From NCBI GenBank assembly GCA_041905595.1, contig JAYRKT010000024.1:1-64000 (forward strand): 64,000 bases of DNA, given 5' to 3'. This document shows, one piece after another, positions 52,645 through 61,411 of the stretch; position 1 is the stretch's first letter; each line of letters starts with the position of its first letter. The position numbers were made by a program, and so were the translations under genes. The stretch comes from Aliitabrizicola sp041905595 (lineage in GTDB: Bacteria; Pseudomonadota; Alphaproteobacteria; Rhodobacterales; Rhodobacteraceae). The notes beneath the pieces were generated by a model. It was given only the letters and a program-made list of their open reading frames with translations. It had not been told where the DNA came from and searched no databases.

Positions 52645-53700
52645 TCAGCCAAGCCCTCGGACTTCGGCCGCAACGCGGGCGGCCAGATCGGGCAACGACT
52701 CAGTCGCAAGTGAGGGCGCGCCGACCGCGACCGCCCGCCTCGCGCCGGTCAGGCTTCGCTGCTTGTCATAGCGGGGGTCGTAGTGGCGCGCCATCAGGTC
52801 ATCGGCCAGCGCCTCGAATTCTCCGGCTGCGGCCTGCGCCTGCCAGCGATGGATCACCTCTGCCGCGTGCATCGGGCGGAGCAGGTCGATCGCCCGTGCC
52901 AACTGCGCGCTGTCCGCGGTCAGATCGGCATAGGCCCGTGCGAGATAGCCTGCCCGTTCGCCCCGCGGCGCGTCGATGGCGATGCGCGGGGCATCCACCA
53001 TGGCACGCCACAGGCGGGGCGGGATTCGGCAGTCGCCGACCTTTGAGGACTCCGCCTCGACCACAACCGGTCGGGCGGGGTCAAGCGCGGCCAGAGCCTG
53101 CGCAAGCCGCCCCTCGAAGGCCTTCTGCGAGGGTTGCCCGCCCGGGCGTGACCCGAACAGCGAGCCGCGGTGATTGGCCAGACCCTCGAGGTCGATCACC
53201 TGCACCCCAATCGAAGGCAGGAGGTTCAGGACCTCGGTCTTGGCCGAGCCGGTGTTGCCATCCAGAACGACAACGGGCGACGGCACAGGATCGTCATAGA
53301 CCGCCTTCACCACCAGGCCACGCCAGCTTTTGTAGCCCCCGGCAATGGTTTCCACCCGCCAGCCGATCTGGGACAGGATGGTTGCGAAGCTGCCCGAGCG
53401 TTGACCGCCACGCCAGCAATAGACCAGCGGGCGCCAGCCGCCGGGCTTGTCGGCAAGCGGTCCCTCAAGGTGTTTCGCCGCGTTCTTCGCCACCAGCGCC
53501 GCACCGATCTTGCGGGCGCGGAAGGGGCTGTCCTGCTTGTAGATCGTACCGACGCGGGCGCGTTCCTCGTCATCCAGCACCGGCAGGCTGATCGCGCCAG
53601 GCAGGTGATCCTCGGCATATTCGGCGGGGGCGCGGACGTCGATGATGTCGTCAAAACCCATTGCGGCGAGATCGGACAGACAGGTCAGCGTCACCGCCAT
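52645..53700 (-). CDS. mnmH: tRNA 2-selenouridine synthase
   Basis: Replaces sulfur of 2-thiouridine at the tRNA wobble position with selenium, using selenophosphate. The protein has 351 residues. The rhodanese domain (1-130) has catalytic C95 in YCWRGGQRSGS; the P-loop domain has GNTGSAKT (148-155), IDLEGLANHRGSLFG and VVEAESSKVGDCRIP. Both halves of the family are intact. It shares the region with selD, convergent to it. No selA or selB is visible, so selenium may be used here only for tRNA modification. Confidence 0.95.
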   Translation of the reverse strand: MAVTLTCLSDLAAMGFDDIIDVRAPAEYAEDHLPGAISLPVLDDEERARVGTIYKQDSPFRARKIGAALVAKNAAKHLEGPLADKPGGWRPLVYCWRGGQRSGSFATILSQIGWRVETIAGGYKSWRGLVVKAVYDDPVPSPVVVLDGNTGSAKTEVLNLLPSIGVQVIDLEGLANHRGSLFGSRPGGQPSQKAFEGRLAQALAALDPARPVVVEAESSKVGDCRIPPRLWRAMVDAPRIAIDAPRGERAGYLARAYADLTADSAQLARAIDLLRPMHAAEVIHRWQAQAAAGEFEALADDLMARHYDPRYDKQRSLTGARRAVAVGAPSLATESLPDLAARVAAEVRGLG

Positions 53701-53754
53701 AGCCGTCTTTCCTCTGTCGGGTAACTGTATGGCATCCTTACAGATAACATCGGG

Positions 53755-54909
53755 TCACAGCCCCGCTTCCAGCCGGTCGAGCAGCCGTGCCAACATCGCC
53801 TCGCAGCGCGCGATCTGGTCAAGGCTGACCCATTCGTCTGGCTTGTGGCCCTGCGCCATGCTGCCCGGCCCGCAGATCACGGTCGGGATGCCGAGGCGTT
53901 CGGAAAAAAGCCCGCCCTCGGTGCCGAAGGCCACCTTCATCGTGCCGTTCGCCCCTGTCAGCCCCTGCACGAAGCGCACGACGGCGACATCGGTCGGCGT
54001 GCCGAGGCCAGGATAGTCCCAGAGCCGCTCGACACGGATTTCGGCCTCGGGGAACTCGTCGCGCAAGGCGGCGCAGATCGCCTCAGCCTCAGCCTTTAGC
54101 CGGTCAATCAGGACCAGCGGATCGTCTCCCGCTAGGTTCCGGATCTCGAAGTCGAGCACCGCATGGTTCGGCACGATGTTGACCTGCACCCCGCCCGACA
54201 TCTTGCCGACATGGAGCGTCGTATAGGGCACGTCATAATCGCCGTCCTTCAGCCCTGTCGCCGCGACCTCGGCCTGAAGGCCACGCACGGCATTCAGGAA
54301 ATCGGCGGCAAGGTGGAGAGCATTGAGCGCTAGCGGCGCCAGTGCCGAATGCCCCTCGCGCCCGGTGCAGGTGGCGCGGAGCGCGATCTTTCCCTTGTGG
54401 CCGGTGGCGACCTGCATGCCGGTCGGTTCGCCGACGATGCACATGGCGGGGACAAACGGCGCGCGGGCGAGCATGTCGATCAGCGAGCCGACGCCAAGGC
54501 AACCCACCTCTTCGTCATGGCTGAGGGCTAGGTGCAGTGGCGTCGTCAGCGGGCGGCGGGCAGCTGCGAGCGCGGCAGAGAGGGCGCAGGCGACGAAGCC
54601 CTTCATGTCGGTCACGCCGCGCCCGTAATAGCGGTCGTCAACCTCGGTCAGCGCAAAGGGCGGCTTCGACCAGTTCTGCCCGGTCACGGGCACGACATCG
54701 GTATGACCCGACAGCATCACCCCCGGCACATCCTGCGGGCCGATCGTGGCGTAGAGGTTGGCCTTCTTGCCCGTCGGATCGGGGATCACCGTCGCGGCGA
54801 TGCCGGCGCCTGCCAGCAGGTGCTGGACCCACTCGATGAGCGGCAGGTTGGGTTCGGAGCTGACCGTATCGAAGGCGACAAGGCGGTCGAGGATGTCACG
54901 GGTCTTCAT
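53755..54909 (-). CDS. argE: Acetylornithine deacetylase (ArgE family)
   Basis: Zn-dependent M20 amidohydrolase of 384 residues, starting MKTRDILDRLVAFDTVSSEP with GGGAG before the ATG. Metal and catalytic motifs: SGHTDVVPVTGQNW, YGRGVTDMKGF, HDEEVGCLG, GEPTGMQVATGHKG and the late GPGSMAQGHKPDEWV. The length and the HKG..A...C.GREGHSA lid match ArgE. M20 enzymes vary in substrate, so it could act on other N-acyl amino acids. It lies 54 bases before mnmH on the same strand. Confidence 0.85.
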   Translation of the reverse strand: MKTRDILDRLVAFDTVSSEPNLPLIEWVQHLLAGAGIAATVIPDPTGKKANLYATIGPQDVPGVMLSGHTDVVPVTGQNWSKPPFALTEVDDRYYGRGVTDMKGFVACALSAALAAARRPLTTPLHLALSHDEEVGCLGVGSLIDMLARAPFVPAMCIVGEPTGMQVATGHKGKIALRATCTGREGHSALAPLALNALHLAADFLNAVRGLQAEVAATGLKDGDYDVPYTTLHVGKMSGGVQVNIVPNHAVLDFEIRNLAGDDPLVLIDRLKAEAEAICAALRDEFPEAEIRVERLWDYPGLGTPTDVAVVRFVQGLTGANGTMKVAFGTEGGLFSERLGIPTVICGPGSMAQGHKPDEWVSLDQIARCEAMLARLLDRLEAGL

Positions 54910-55025
54910 GGCGTCTCCCTGTTCCCGCGACGTAACCCCAAATCGGCCCCCAGCGGAAGGGCTGACGCCTTTCCCTTGTCGCACAGGGATGGTTATGTCC
55001 TGAGGCAAAGAGGGAGAGAGCAGGC

Positions 55026-55721
55026 ATGACCCGCTGGATCGCAGGCGCGCTGTCGCTGGTGCTGGCCGCAGGCGGCGCCTCGGCCGAAGAGGCCGCGCCT
55101 ACGCCCAAGCCTGTAAACCGCACGCCGGCGCAGATCGCAGCGCCGGGGCCGGTGGGACGGCTGGCGCTGGCGCAGGGGCTGTTCGCAGGCAGTCTATCGC
55201 AGCGCGACCCTGTCGGCATGATCGCCGCGGCGCGGATCACGCTTGCGGTGCCGGTGCGCGACAAGGACCGCAAAGCGGAAACCCTTGCACCGACCGAGCC
55301 CGCCACCACGACCGGCACTCCTGCGCAACCTTTCGACGCTGCAGCCATGCTGCGCGCGGCCCGGGCGCTGGCCGCCGGGGACGAGGCCGTACTGGCTCAG
55401 GCCGACGCCGCCGAGGCCGAGGGCGCCGGGCAAGTCGTCGGCGGCCCAGCACGGACACGGGCGAGGATCGCCCCGGGGTCCGAGGACCGCTGGACGACGG
55501 CCTTCTACAGCGGCGAGTTGGCCGAAGTCGCCATTCTGTCCGGCGGCGATGCCTCGCTGGAGCTGACCGTCACCGATGGCGACGGCAATGTCATCTGTGC
55601 TTTGCCAGGCGATGGACCGGCCAGCCTGTGCGGCTGGGTGCCAGACTGGAACGCGACCTTCACCGTCGCGGTGCGCAATCCCGGCCCCGCGACGGTTTCC
55701 TACTGGCTGGTCACCGATTAG
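55026..55721 (+). CDS. Secreted hypothetical protein
   Basis: A 231-residue protein with a clear signal peptide (about 1-20, WIAGALSLVLAAGGASA). The middle part (about 85-150) is Ala/Pro/Glu-rich. The C-terminal 75 residues (TTAFYSGELAEVAILSGGDA, ELTVTDGDGNVICALPGDG, FTVAVRNPGPATVSYWLVTD) form a beta-rich module resembling pre-peptidase C-terminal (PPC) domains. A ribosome site (GAGAGAGC) is 7-8 bases upstream. The stop overlaps the convergent iolG stop. Function not recognised. Confidence 0.7.
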   Translation: MTRWIAGALSLVLAAGGASAEEAAPTPKPVNRTPAQIAAPGPVGRLALAQGLFAGSLSQRDPVGMIAAARITLAVPVRDKDRKAETLAPTEPATTTGTPAQPFDAAAMLRAARALAAGDEAVLAQADAAEAEGAGQVVGGPARTRARIAPGSEDRWTTAFYSGELAEVAILSGGDASLELTVTDGDGNVICALPGDGPASLCGWVPDWNATFTVAVRNPGPATVSYWLVTD

Positions 55722-56722
55722 CCCAGCACTTCCGACATCAGGACCGTGCGCTTCTCGGCCGCCGACTTCACCGCAGCGTCGGCGAGTGCCAGCGCGATCA
55801 GCCCATCCTCGCCCGATGGCGTGGCCTCGCCCTTGCCGCCGATGGCCGCGATGAAGCTCGCGATCTCGGCCGCATAGGCATCGGTGTAGCGGGTCATGAA
55901 GAAGTCATGCAGCGGCGGGCGGGTATAGCCGAGGCCCGTGGCCACCTCGATCGACACCGGGCGCTGGTTCTCGGCCGAAGCGAGGCCCTTGGAGCCATGC
56001 ACCTCGATCCGCTGGTCGTAGCCATAGGTCGCGCGGCGCGAGTTCGAGATCACGGCCATCTTGCCGCTCTTGGTCTTCAGCATGACCTGGACCGAGTCGA
56101 AGTCGCCTGCCTTGCCGATCTCCGGATCGACCAAAACGGCGGCCATGGCGGAGACCTCGGTGATCTCCTCGCCCAAGAGAAACCGGGCCATGTCGAAGTC
56201 GTGGATCGTCATGTCGCGGAAGATGCCGCCCGAGCGCTTGATGTACTCGACCGGCGGCGCGCCGGGGTCGCGGCTGGTGATGACGACCATCTCGACCTCT
56301 CCGAGCGTTCCCTTGTCGATCTCTGCGCGGACGGCGCGGAAATGCGGGTCGAAGCGGCGGTTGAAGCCGACCATCAACGTGGCCTTGGTGGCGCGCACCA
56401 CGTCGAGGCATGCCTTGACGCGATCGAGGCTCAGATCGATGGGCTTTTCGCAGAAGATGGCCTTGCCGGCACGGGCGAAGCGCTCGATCAGGTCGGCGTG
56501 GGTGTCGGTCGGCGTGCAGATCACCACTGCGTCGATGTCCTTGGCCGCCTCGATCTCGTTGATGGTGCGGATGGCGCAACCGTATTGGTCGGCGATGGCC
56601 TGAGCCGCCTTCGGGAAGGCGTCGGCCACCGCGACGAGTTTGGCATTGGCGTCACCGGTGATCGCCTTGGCATGGACCTTGCCGATGCGCCCCGCGCCGA
56701 GAAGTCCGAACCTGATGGTCAT
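55718..56722 (-). CDS. iolG: Inositol 2-dehydrogenase (Gfo/Idh/MocA family)
   Basis: NAD-dependent dehydrogenase of 334 residues that oxidises myo-inositol or a related cyclitol to the inosose. Rossmann motif FGLLGAGRIGKVHAKAI; the catalytic lysine lies in the family motif FCEKPIDLS (about 95). GGIFRDMTIHDFDMARFLLG carries the Asp/His of the IolG active site. It is the distal gene of the transporter operon, 15 bases after the SDR. The MocA protein of rhizopine catabolism is a close relative, so the substrate may be an inositol derivative. Confidence 0.88.
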   Translation of the reverse strand: MTIRFGLLGAGRIGKVHAKAITGDANAKLVAVADAFPKAAQAIADQYGCAIRTINEIEAAKDIDAVVICTPTDTHADLIERFARAGKAIFCEKPIDLSLDRVKACLDVVRATKATLMVGFNRRFDPHFRAVRAEIDKGTLGEVEMVVITSRDPGAPPVEYIKRSGGIFRDMTIHDFDMARFLLGEEITEVSAMAAVLVDPEIGKAGDFDSVQVMLKTKSGKMAVISNSRRATYGYDQRIEVHGSKGLASAENQRPVSIEVATGLGYTRPPLHDFFMTRYTDAYAAEIASFIAAIGGKGEATPSGEDGLIALALADAAVKSAAEKRTVLMSEVLG

Positions 56723-56737
56723 GTCTTTCCTCTTGTC

Positions 56738-57526
56738 TTACTCCGGGTAGGCCCCGGCGATATTCTGGTCGAAATCGATCACGGCGCCGGTCATCACGCC
56801 GGAACCGTCAGAGAGCAGGTAGCTGACCAGCCCGGCCACATGGGCGGGCTTGACCAGCATGCCGAAGGGTTGCTTCGCCTCGGCCTCGGCAAGCCAGCCG
56901 TCGTCGGCGCCGTGGTATTTCTTCTGCACTTCGTCCTCGCCCGGCGTGTCCATCCAGCCGCAGTTCACGGCATTGACGCGGATGCGGTTCTTCCGAAGGG
57001 CGTTCGCGGCGTTCTTGGTGATGTTGGCAAGCGCCGCCTTGCTGGCGGAATAGGGGGCAAGGAAGCTTTGCCCTGCATGAACCACCATGGACAGGATGTT
57101 CACGGCCGAAGCGGGATGTCCCTGTTCGACGGCGAGTTGCGCGAACCGCTGGATCGCGAAGAACGGCCCGCGGGCATTCACGTTCATCAGGTTGTCCCAC
57201 TCGGCGGGCGTCGCGGTCAGGATCGAGCCGCGATCGGTCGCCGCCGCCGCGTTGACCAGCGCGTTGACGCGGCCGAAGCGGCTGGCCGCCCGGTCGATCA
57301 GGGCGATCGCATCCTCGGGGCTGGACATGTCGGCAGGCAGGAAGCGGACATCGGCACCGGTCCGGTCGCGCAGGGTTTTCGCTGCCTCTTCGCCCTTGGT
57401 CACACCGCGCCCGGCTATCACCATCTGGCGGCAGCCCTCGGCCAAAAGGCGCTCGGCGATGGCCAGACCCAGGCCCTGCGTGCCGCCAGTGATGACGGCG
57501 ACGGTATCGGAATGGGCATCAGACAT
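56738..57526 (-). CDS. SDR-family oxidoreductase of the inositol cluster
   Basis: Classical SDR, 262 residues from MSDAHSDTVAVITGG. Nucleotide motif TGGTQGLG, NAAAATD in place of NNAG, catalytic Ser in NILSMVV, Tyr/Lys in PYSASKAALAN. It overlaps the ATPase gene by eight bases; a GTG at 57538 would add four residues. The position between the importer and IolG suggests it acts on a second hydroxyl or keto group of the imported cyclitol or sugar. Confidence 0.85.
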   Translation of the reverse strand: MSDAHSDTVAVITGGTQGLGLAIAERLLAEGCRQMVIAGRGVTKGEEAAKTLRDRTGADVRFLPADMSSPEDAIALIDRAASRFGRVNALVNAAAATDRGSILTATPAEWDNLMNVNARGPFFAIQRFAQLAVEQGHPASAVNILSMVVHAGQSFLAPYSASKAALANITKNAANALRKNRIRVNAVNCGWMDTPGEDEVQKKYHGADDGWLAEAEAKQPFGMLVKPAHVAGLVSYLLSDGSGVMTGAVIDFDQNIAGAYPE

Positions 57527-58283
57527 AGGAGGCTTCACCGCCCTTTACCCCGGTGATGTAGCTGACGATGTCGTTGCCGTCGGTTTCGTCGCGGTTGAGC
57601 GAGGCGACGATCCGGCCGCGGCGGAAGACCACGATCCGGTCGACCAAATCGAAGACCTGCCGCAGGTTGTGGCTGATGAGGATCATCGGCACGCCGCGTT
57701 CCTTCAGCCCGCGGATGATGTTCTCGACCTGCGCCGTCTCCTGCACGCCGAGGGCTGCCGTCGGCTCGTCCATGATGATGAGCTTGGAGGCGAAGGCTGC
57801 GGCGCGGGCGATGGCCACGCATTGCCGCTGCCCGCCCGACATGTTGCGGATCGGGTTGTCGACGTTTGGAATCTTGACCGCGGTGGTCTTCAGCGCCTCG
57901 AGCGTCCGTTCGCGCATCGTGCGGCGGTCGAGCCAGGAGAATGGCCCGAGCCGGAACTTGAACAACTCTCGTCCAAGATAAAGGTTCGACGGCACGTCGA
58001 GGTCATCGGCAAGCGCAAGCGTCTGAAAGACCGTCTCGATTCCGGCTTCCCGTGCCTCCAGCGGGCCGGAATGGCTGACCTCCTGCCCGTCGAAGAAGAT
58101 CTGGCCCGAGGTGCGCTGCTCCACGCCGGTCACCTGGCGCACGAAGGTCGACTTGCCTGCGCCGTTGTCCCCGACGACCGCCACATGCTCGCCCTTGCGC
58201 AGGATGAAGTTCGCGTCTTCCAGCGCATGCACGCCACCGTAGCGTTTGGTCAGGCCGCGCGTTTCAAGGATGATGTCGTTCAT
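57519..58283 (-). CDS. Sugar/cyclitol ABC importer ATPase (single domain)
   Basis: ATPase of 254 residues starting MNDIILETRGLTKRYGG. Walker A VVGDNGAGKSTFVRQVTG, the signature MSGGQRQCVAIARAAA and Walker B LIIMDEPTAALGVQE. Only one ABC domain is present, as in FrcA-type systems, so a homodimer serves the permease. It starts five bases after the permease gene. Confidence 0.92.
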   Translation of the reverse strand: MNDIILETRGLTKRYGGVHALEDANFILRKGEHVAVVGDNGAGKSTFVRQVTGVEQRTSGQIFFDGQEVSHSGPLEAREAGIETVFQTLALADDLDVPSNLYLGRELFKFRLGPFSWLDRRTMRERTLEALKTTAVKIPNVDNPIRNMSGGQRQCVAIARAAAFASKLIIMDEPTAALGVQETAQVENIIRGLKERGVPMILISHNLRQVFDLVDRIVVFRRGRIVASLNRDETDGNDIVSYITGVKGGEASYV

Positions 58284-58288
58284 CTGCG

Positions 58289-59359
58289 TTACCCCCTCGT
58301 CCGCCGCTGCTGGCGCCATTGATCAAGCACCACGGCGGCCACGATGATCACGCCCTTCACCATCTCCTGATAGTAGGCGTCGAGCTTGAGGAAGGTGAAG
58401 CCCGAGATGATGACGCCGAAGATCAGCGCGCCCAGCACGGTGCCGATGATCGATCCGCGACCACCTGAAAGGCTCACTCCACCGATGACCGCCATGGCGA
58501 TGGCATCGAGTTCGTACATCACCCCCATGCCGGCCTGCGCGGTCAGGTTCTTCGAACTGAGGACCACCGCGGCCAGCGAGGCGAGGATGCCGGCGATCGA
58601 ATAGACCAGGATTTTGTGGTGGTTGACGTTGATCCCCGACATCCGGGCCGCCGCCTCGTTCGAGCCGATGGCATAGCAATGCTTGCCGTATTTCGTGTAG
58701 GTCATGATGACGTGGAACAGGATGGCCAGCGCCACGAAGATCACGACCGGCATCATGCCCTTACCGATGGCGGCGAAGGATTCAGTCGGGAAGGAAATCG
58801 GGTTGCCATTCGACCACCAGCGCGAGAGGCCGCGCGCGGTCACCATCATGCCGAGCGTGGCGATGAAGGGCGGGATGCGGGTATAGGCGATCAGGCTGCC
58901 GTTGATGAGGCCCGCGACCAGGCCACAGCCAAGGCCGACCAGCACCGGCACGATCACGGGCAGATCCATGGCCCAGTCACCGAAAATCGCCTTGGGGTTC
59001 GGCTGGCCGTTGACCAGCGCGGTCTGGGCAAAGCTCATGGCGATCATGGCTGTGGCACCGACGATCGAGCCACCCGACAGGTCGATCCCGCCCGAAATGA
59101 TGACCTGCGTCACGCCGATCGCCAGAACGCCGACGATCGAGACCTGCAGAATGATGATGGACAGGCGCTGCTGGTTGAACAGCGTGTCGATGTTGTCCCG
59201 CGTGTTGAACAGGAAGCTGTCGCCCATGAGCAGCCTGCCGAGAATCTCGAAGGCAGCCACGATCACGATCAGGGCAACCAGGACGTTGAGCTCCTGCGGC
59301 CGCGCCTTCTTGCCGGGATCATACTTGAGACCACCCAGGCCATGCGTCACCTGCGCCAC
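58289..59359 (-). CDS. Sugar/cyclitol ABC importer permease
   Basis: RbsC-type permease, 356 residues. The GTG at 59357-59359 is chosen because GAGGAGGG lies about eight bases upstream; an ATG at 59383 would put that site inside the gene. There are about ten helices, and the family patterns TQVIISGGIDLSGGSIVGA and GGVSLSGGRGSIIGTVLGAL are present. It is followed immediately by the ATPase gene and preceded by a 110-base gap holding a strong hairpin. Confidence 0.9.
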   Translation of the reverse strand: MAQVTHGLGGLKYDPGKKARPQELNVLVALIVIVAAFEILGRLLMGDSFLFNTRDNIDTLFNQQRLSIIILQVSIVGVLAIGVTQVIISGGIDLSGGSIVGATAMIAMSFAQTALVNGQPNPKAIFGDWAMDLPVIVPVLVGLGCGLVAGLINGSLIAYTRIPPFIATLGMMVTARGLSRWWSNGNPISFPTESFAAIGKGMMPVVIFVALAILFHVIMTYTKYGKHCYAIGSNEAAARMSGINVNHHKILVYSIAGILASLAAVVLSSKNLTAQAGMGVMYELDAIAMAVIGGVSLSGGRGSIIGTVLGALIFGVIISGFTFLKLDAYYQEMVKGVIIVAAVVLDQWRQQRRTRG

Positions 59360-59437
59360 GGCTTGCCCTCCTCTTCCACCCATGTCGATTGTTGCACATC
59401 CATCCGCTCGCGTCTTGCGCGCGCGAACGGAAGATGG

Positions 59438-59461
59438 AGGGGCGGCCAGGAGGCCGCCCCT
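59438..59461 (-). terminator. Intercistronic hairpin after the binding-protein gene
   Basis: AGGGGCGGCC-AGGA-GGCCGCCCCT is a perfect 10-pair stem, nine bases after the binding-protein stop. No T-run follows on the minus strand. Such structures after binding-protein genes protect the upstream mRNA and lower distal expression, so partial termination or 3' stabilisation is likelier than a full stop. Confidence 0.65.
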
Positions 59462-59469
59462 GATGCGTG

Positions 59470-60411
59470 TCAGTTCTTGGCGAGGTAGTCGCCGATATTG
59501 GCCGGCGTCACGAGTTCGAAGGGGATGTAGACCTTCTGGTCCACCGCTTCGCCCTTGCTGAGCTTCACGGCAGCGTCGAGCGATCCCTGCCCCTGACCGG
59601 CGGCGTTCTGGAAGACCGTCACGTCGAGATCGCCCGCCTGCATCGCGGCAAGTGCGTCCTGCGTCGCGTCCACGCCACCGACGACGATCGTCTTCATGTC
59701 AAGGCCGGCGGCCTTCATCGCCTGGATCGCGCCGATCGCCATCTCGTCGTTGTTGGCAATCACGCCGTCAAAGGCGGTGCCGGTCGACAGCCAGTTGGTC
59801 ATCAGGCTTTGCGCTTCGTCTCGGCTCCAGTTGGCGGTCTGCTCGTCGATGATGTTGAGCTTCACCTCGCACTTGCCGGCGGCCATCACGTCGTGGATGT
59901 CCTTGGTGCGCTGGACGGCGGCCTGGTTCGAAAGCTCGCCCATCATCACATAGACATTGGCCTCGGTCTTGCCCTGCTCTTTCAGCAGACGGCAGACTTC
60001 GATCGTTTCGAGAGTGCCGGATTCCTCTTCGTTCGACGCGACGAAGGCCTGGTTGTCCGGCAGGCTGTCGACGTTGATCGGCTGGCGGTTCACATAGACG
60101 AGCGGCACTTTGGCAGCTGCGGCAGCGTCCGACATCGCCTGAGTTGCCGAGGTGTCCACCGGGTTCACGACGATCGCATCCACGCCCGAGGCGATGAAGT
60201 TGTTGATCTGGTCAAGCTGCTTGGCCACGTCGTTGCCCGCATCCTCGATCTGGACGCTGATGCCCGAGGCATCGGCATGGGCCTGGATGCCGTTGCGAAG
60301 CACGGTAAGGAAGTTGTCGTCGAACTTGGCCATGGACACGCCGACGTTCTGCGCCATCGCGGTGGTGCCCATCAGGGCGACAAGGCCCGCGGCCAGAAGG
60401 GTCTTCTTCAT
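59470..60411 (-). CDS. Sugar/cyclitol ABC substrate-binding protein
   Basis: Periplasmic protein of 313 residues. Signal peptide about 1-20 (KKTLLAAGLVALMGTTAMAQ), ribosome site GGAGG nine bases upstream. The mature protein has the type I Peripla_BP_4 fold: VGVSMAKFDDNFLTVLRNGI, GVDAIVVNPVDTSATQ, GVIANNDEMAIGAIQAM, VVGGVDATQDALAAMQAG. These motifs resemble IbpA/MocB-type inositol and rhizopine receptors. It lies 75 bases after the isomerase gene in the operon. Confidence 0.9.
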   Translation of the reverse strand: MKKTLLAAGLVALMGTTAMAQNVGVSMAKFDDNFLTVLRNGIQAHADASGISVQIEDAGNDVAKQLDQINNFIASGVDAIVVNPVDTSATQAMSDAAAAAKVPLVYVNRQPINVDSLPDNQAFVASNEEESGTLETIEVCRLLKEQGKTEANVYVMMGELSNQAAVQRTKDIHDVMAAGKCEVKLNIIDEQTANWSRDEAQSLMTNWLSTGTAFDGVIANNDEMAIGAIQAMKAAGLDMKTIVVGGVDATQDALAAMQAGDLDVTVFQNAAGQGQGSLDAAVKLSKGEAVDQKVYIPFELVTPANIGDYLAKN

Positions 60412-60486
60412 GTTCTTTCCTCCACTGTCAGTGTCCGGCCCCACCATGCTCTCCCTGCCGGACGCCCTGTCGGGCGGGTAATCCTG

Positions 60487-61305
60487 TCAGACTGTCGCGC
60501 TGGCGACCGATCTGTCGATGAACTCCATCGAACGTCGAAGAGCCTCCGCCGGATCGCGAAGCTCGTGCACCGATGCGGCGAAGGGTTCGTAGCTGATCGG
60601 CCCCGAATAGCCGGCAGCCTGAAGCGCGCGGATCTGGGCGACATTGCCAAGCCGGTCGTCTGCATCGACCAGCACCCGGTGCCCGTCGCGCATCTCGCTG
60701 ACGCTCAGCACCTGATCGACGACGCCCGACACATGGACGATGCCGGTATGCTGCGGGAATATCGGCCCCCCGCCCGCAAGGTGATGGTGGAACGTGTCAT
60801 GCACCAGTTTGTATGTGTCGGTTGCTCCAAGCGCTTCAATCACATCAACCACGTCGGCCTTGAACCGAAGGGAACAGACCTCGAAGCCCAGGGGTTCGAC
60901 CATGGCCCTCAGGCCGTTCGCCCGTAGCAGAGGGAGCAACTCGGTTAGCGCCAGACGCAAGGCTGACATACGCTCTGTCTTGCCGGTTGCGATCCCGTCA
61001 TTTCGGGGGATCAGGCTCACCGCCTCGGCTCCGGCGGCGACGGCGACGTGCATTAGCGCCTGAGCCTCGGCACGCTTGGCATCGGACCAGTCGTTGAACA
61101 TCTTGACTTCAGCGAGGGCAAGAAACCGCAAGCCGCGCTGCCGCAGCGCCGCGCCGACTGCGGCCGGATCGTCTCCTTCGAACAGCGGCCGACCAAGATC
61201 GTTGCGGTACTCCACCCCCACGCATCCCAGTCCAGCTGCCAGATCGGCAAAAGCCTGCCAGCCCTGGCGCGGCGTGGCCATATGGTTCAGCGCAAACGGC
61301 TGCAT
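60487..61305 (-). CDS. IolI-like sugar phosphate/inosose isomerase (TIM barrel)
   Basis: Xylose-isomerase-like TIM barrel of 272 residues, starting MQPFALNHMATPRQGWQAF. VGVEYRNDL, FLALAEVKMFNDW, MVEPLGFEVCSLR, KLVHDTFHHHLAG and ISYEPFAAS carry the usual metal ligands (Glu, Asp, His, Glu). The pattern matches 2-keto-myo-inositol isomerase IolI and MocC-like proteins. The ATG 61303-61305 is preferred over 61339-61341, which lies within the operator region. It is the first gene of the importer operon and fits isomerisation of the ketone made by IolG. Confidence 0.8.
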   Translation of the reverse strand: MQPFALNHMATPRQGWQAFADLAAGLGCVGVEYRNDLGRPLFEGDDPAAVGAALRQRGLRFLALAEVKMFNDWSDAKRAEAQALMHVAVAAGAEAVSLIPRNDGIATGKTERMSALRLALTELLPLLRANGLRAMVEPLGFEVCSLRFKADVVDVIEALGATDTYKLVHDTFHHHLAGGGPIFPQHTGIVHVSGVVDQVLSVSEMRDGHRVLVDADDRLGNVAQIRALQAAGYSGPISYEPFAASVHELRDPAEALRRSMEFIDRSVASATV

Positions 61306-61340
61306 GCGAATCTCGTCCCCCCGCAACGTGTTCGACGTCA

Positions 61341-61398
61341 TGGAATTGATATTCCAAATCTGGCACAAAGCAAATGAAAAATTCCAATTTGCCAGATT
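61341..61398. promoter_or_regulatory. Operator candidates upstream of the inositol operon
   Basis: The palindrome TGGAAT-TGAT-ATTCCA lies at 61341-61356. Next to it AATCTGGCA (61357-61365) is the exact reverse complement of TGCCAGATT (61390-61398). The symmetric pairs sit just before the isomerase gene, within 70 bases of the LacI gene end. LacI-family repressors use such sites; pairing with this regulator is inferred. Confidence 0.5.
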
Positions 61399-61411
61399 GC
61401 CGGTTTCACAG

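Noticed and set aside
59467..60927. Plus-strand frame of 486 codons
   Set aside because: It is antisense to the binding-protein and isomerase genes, which have clear homology and ribosome sites.
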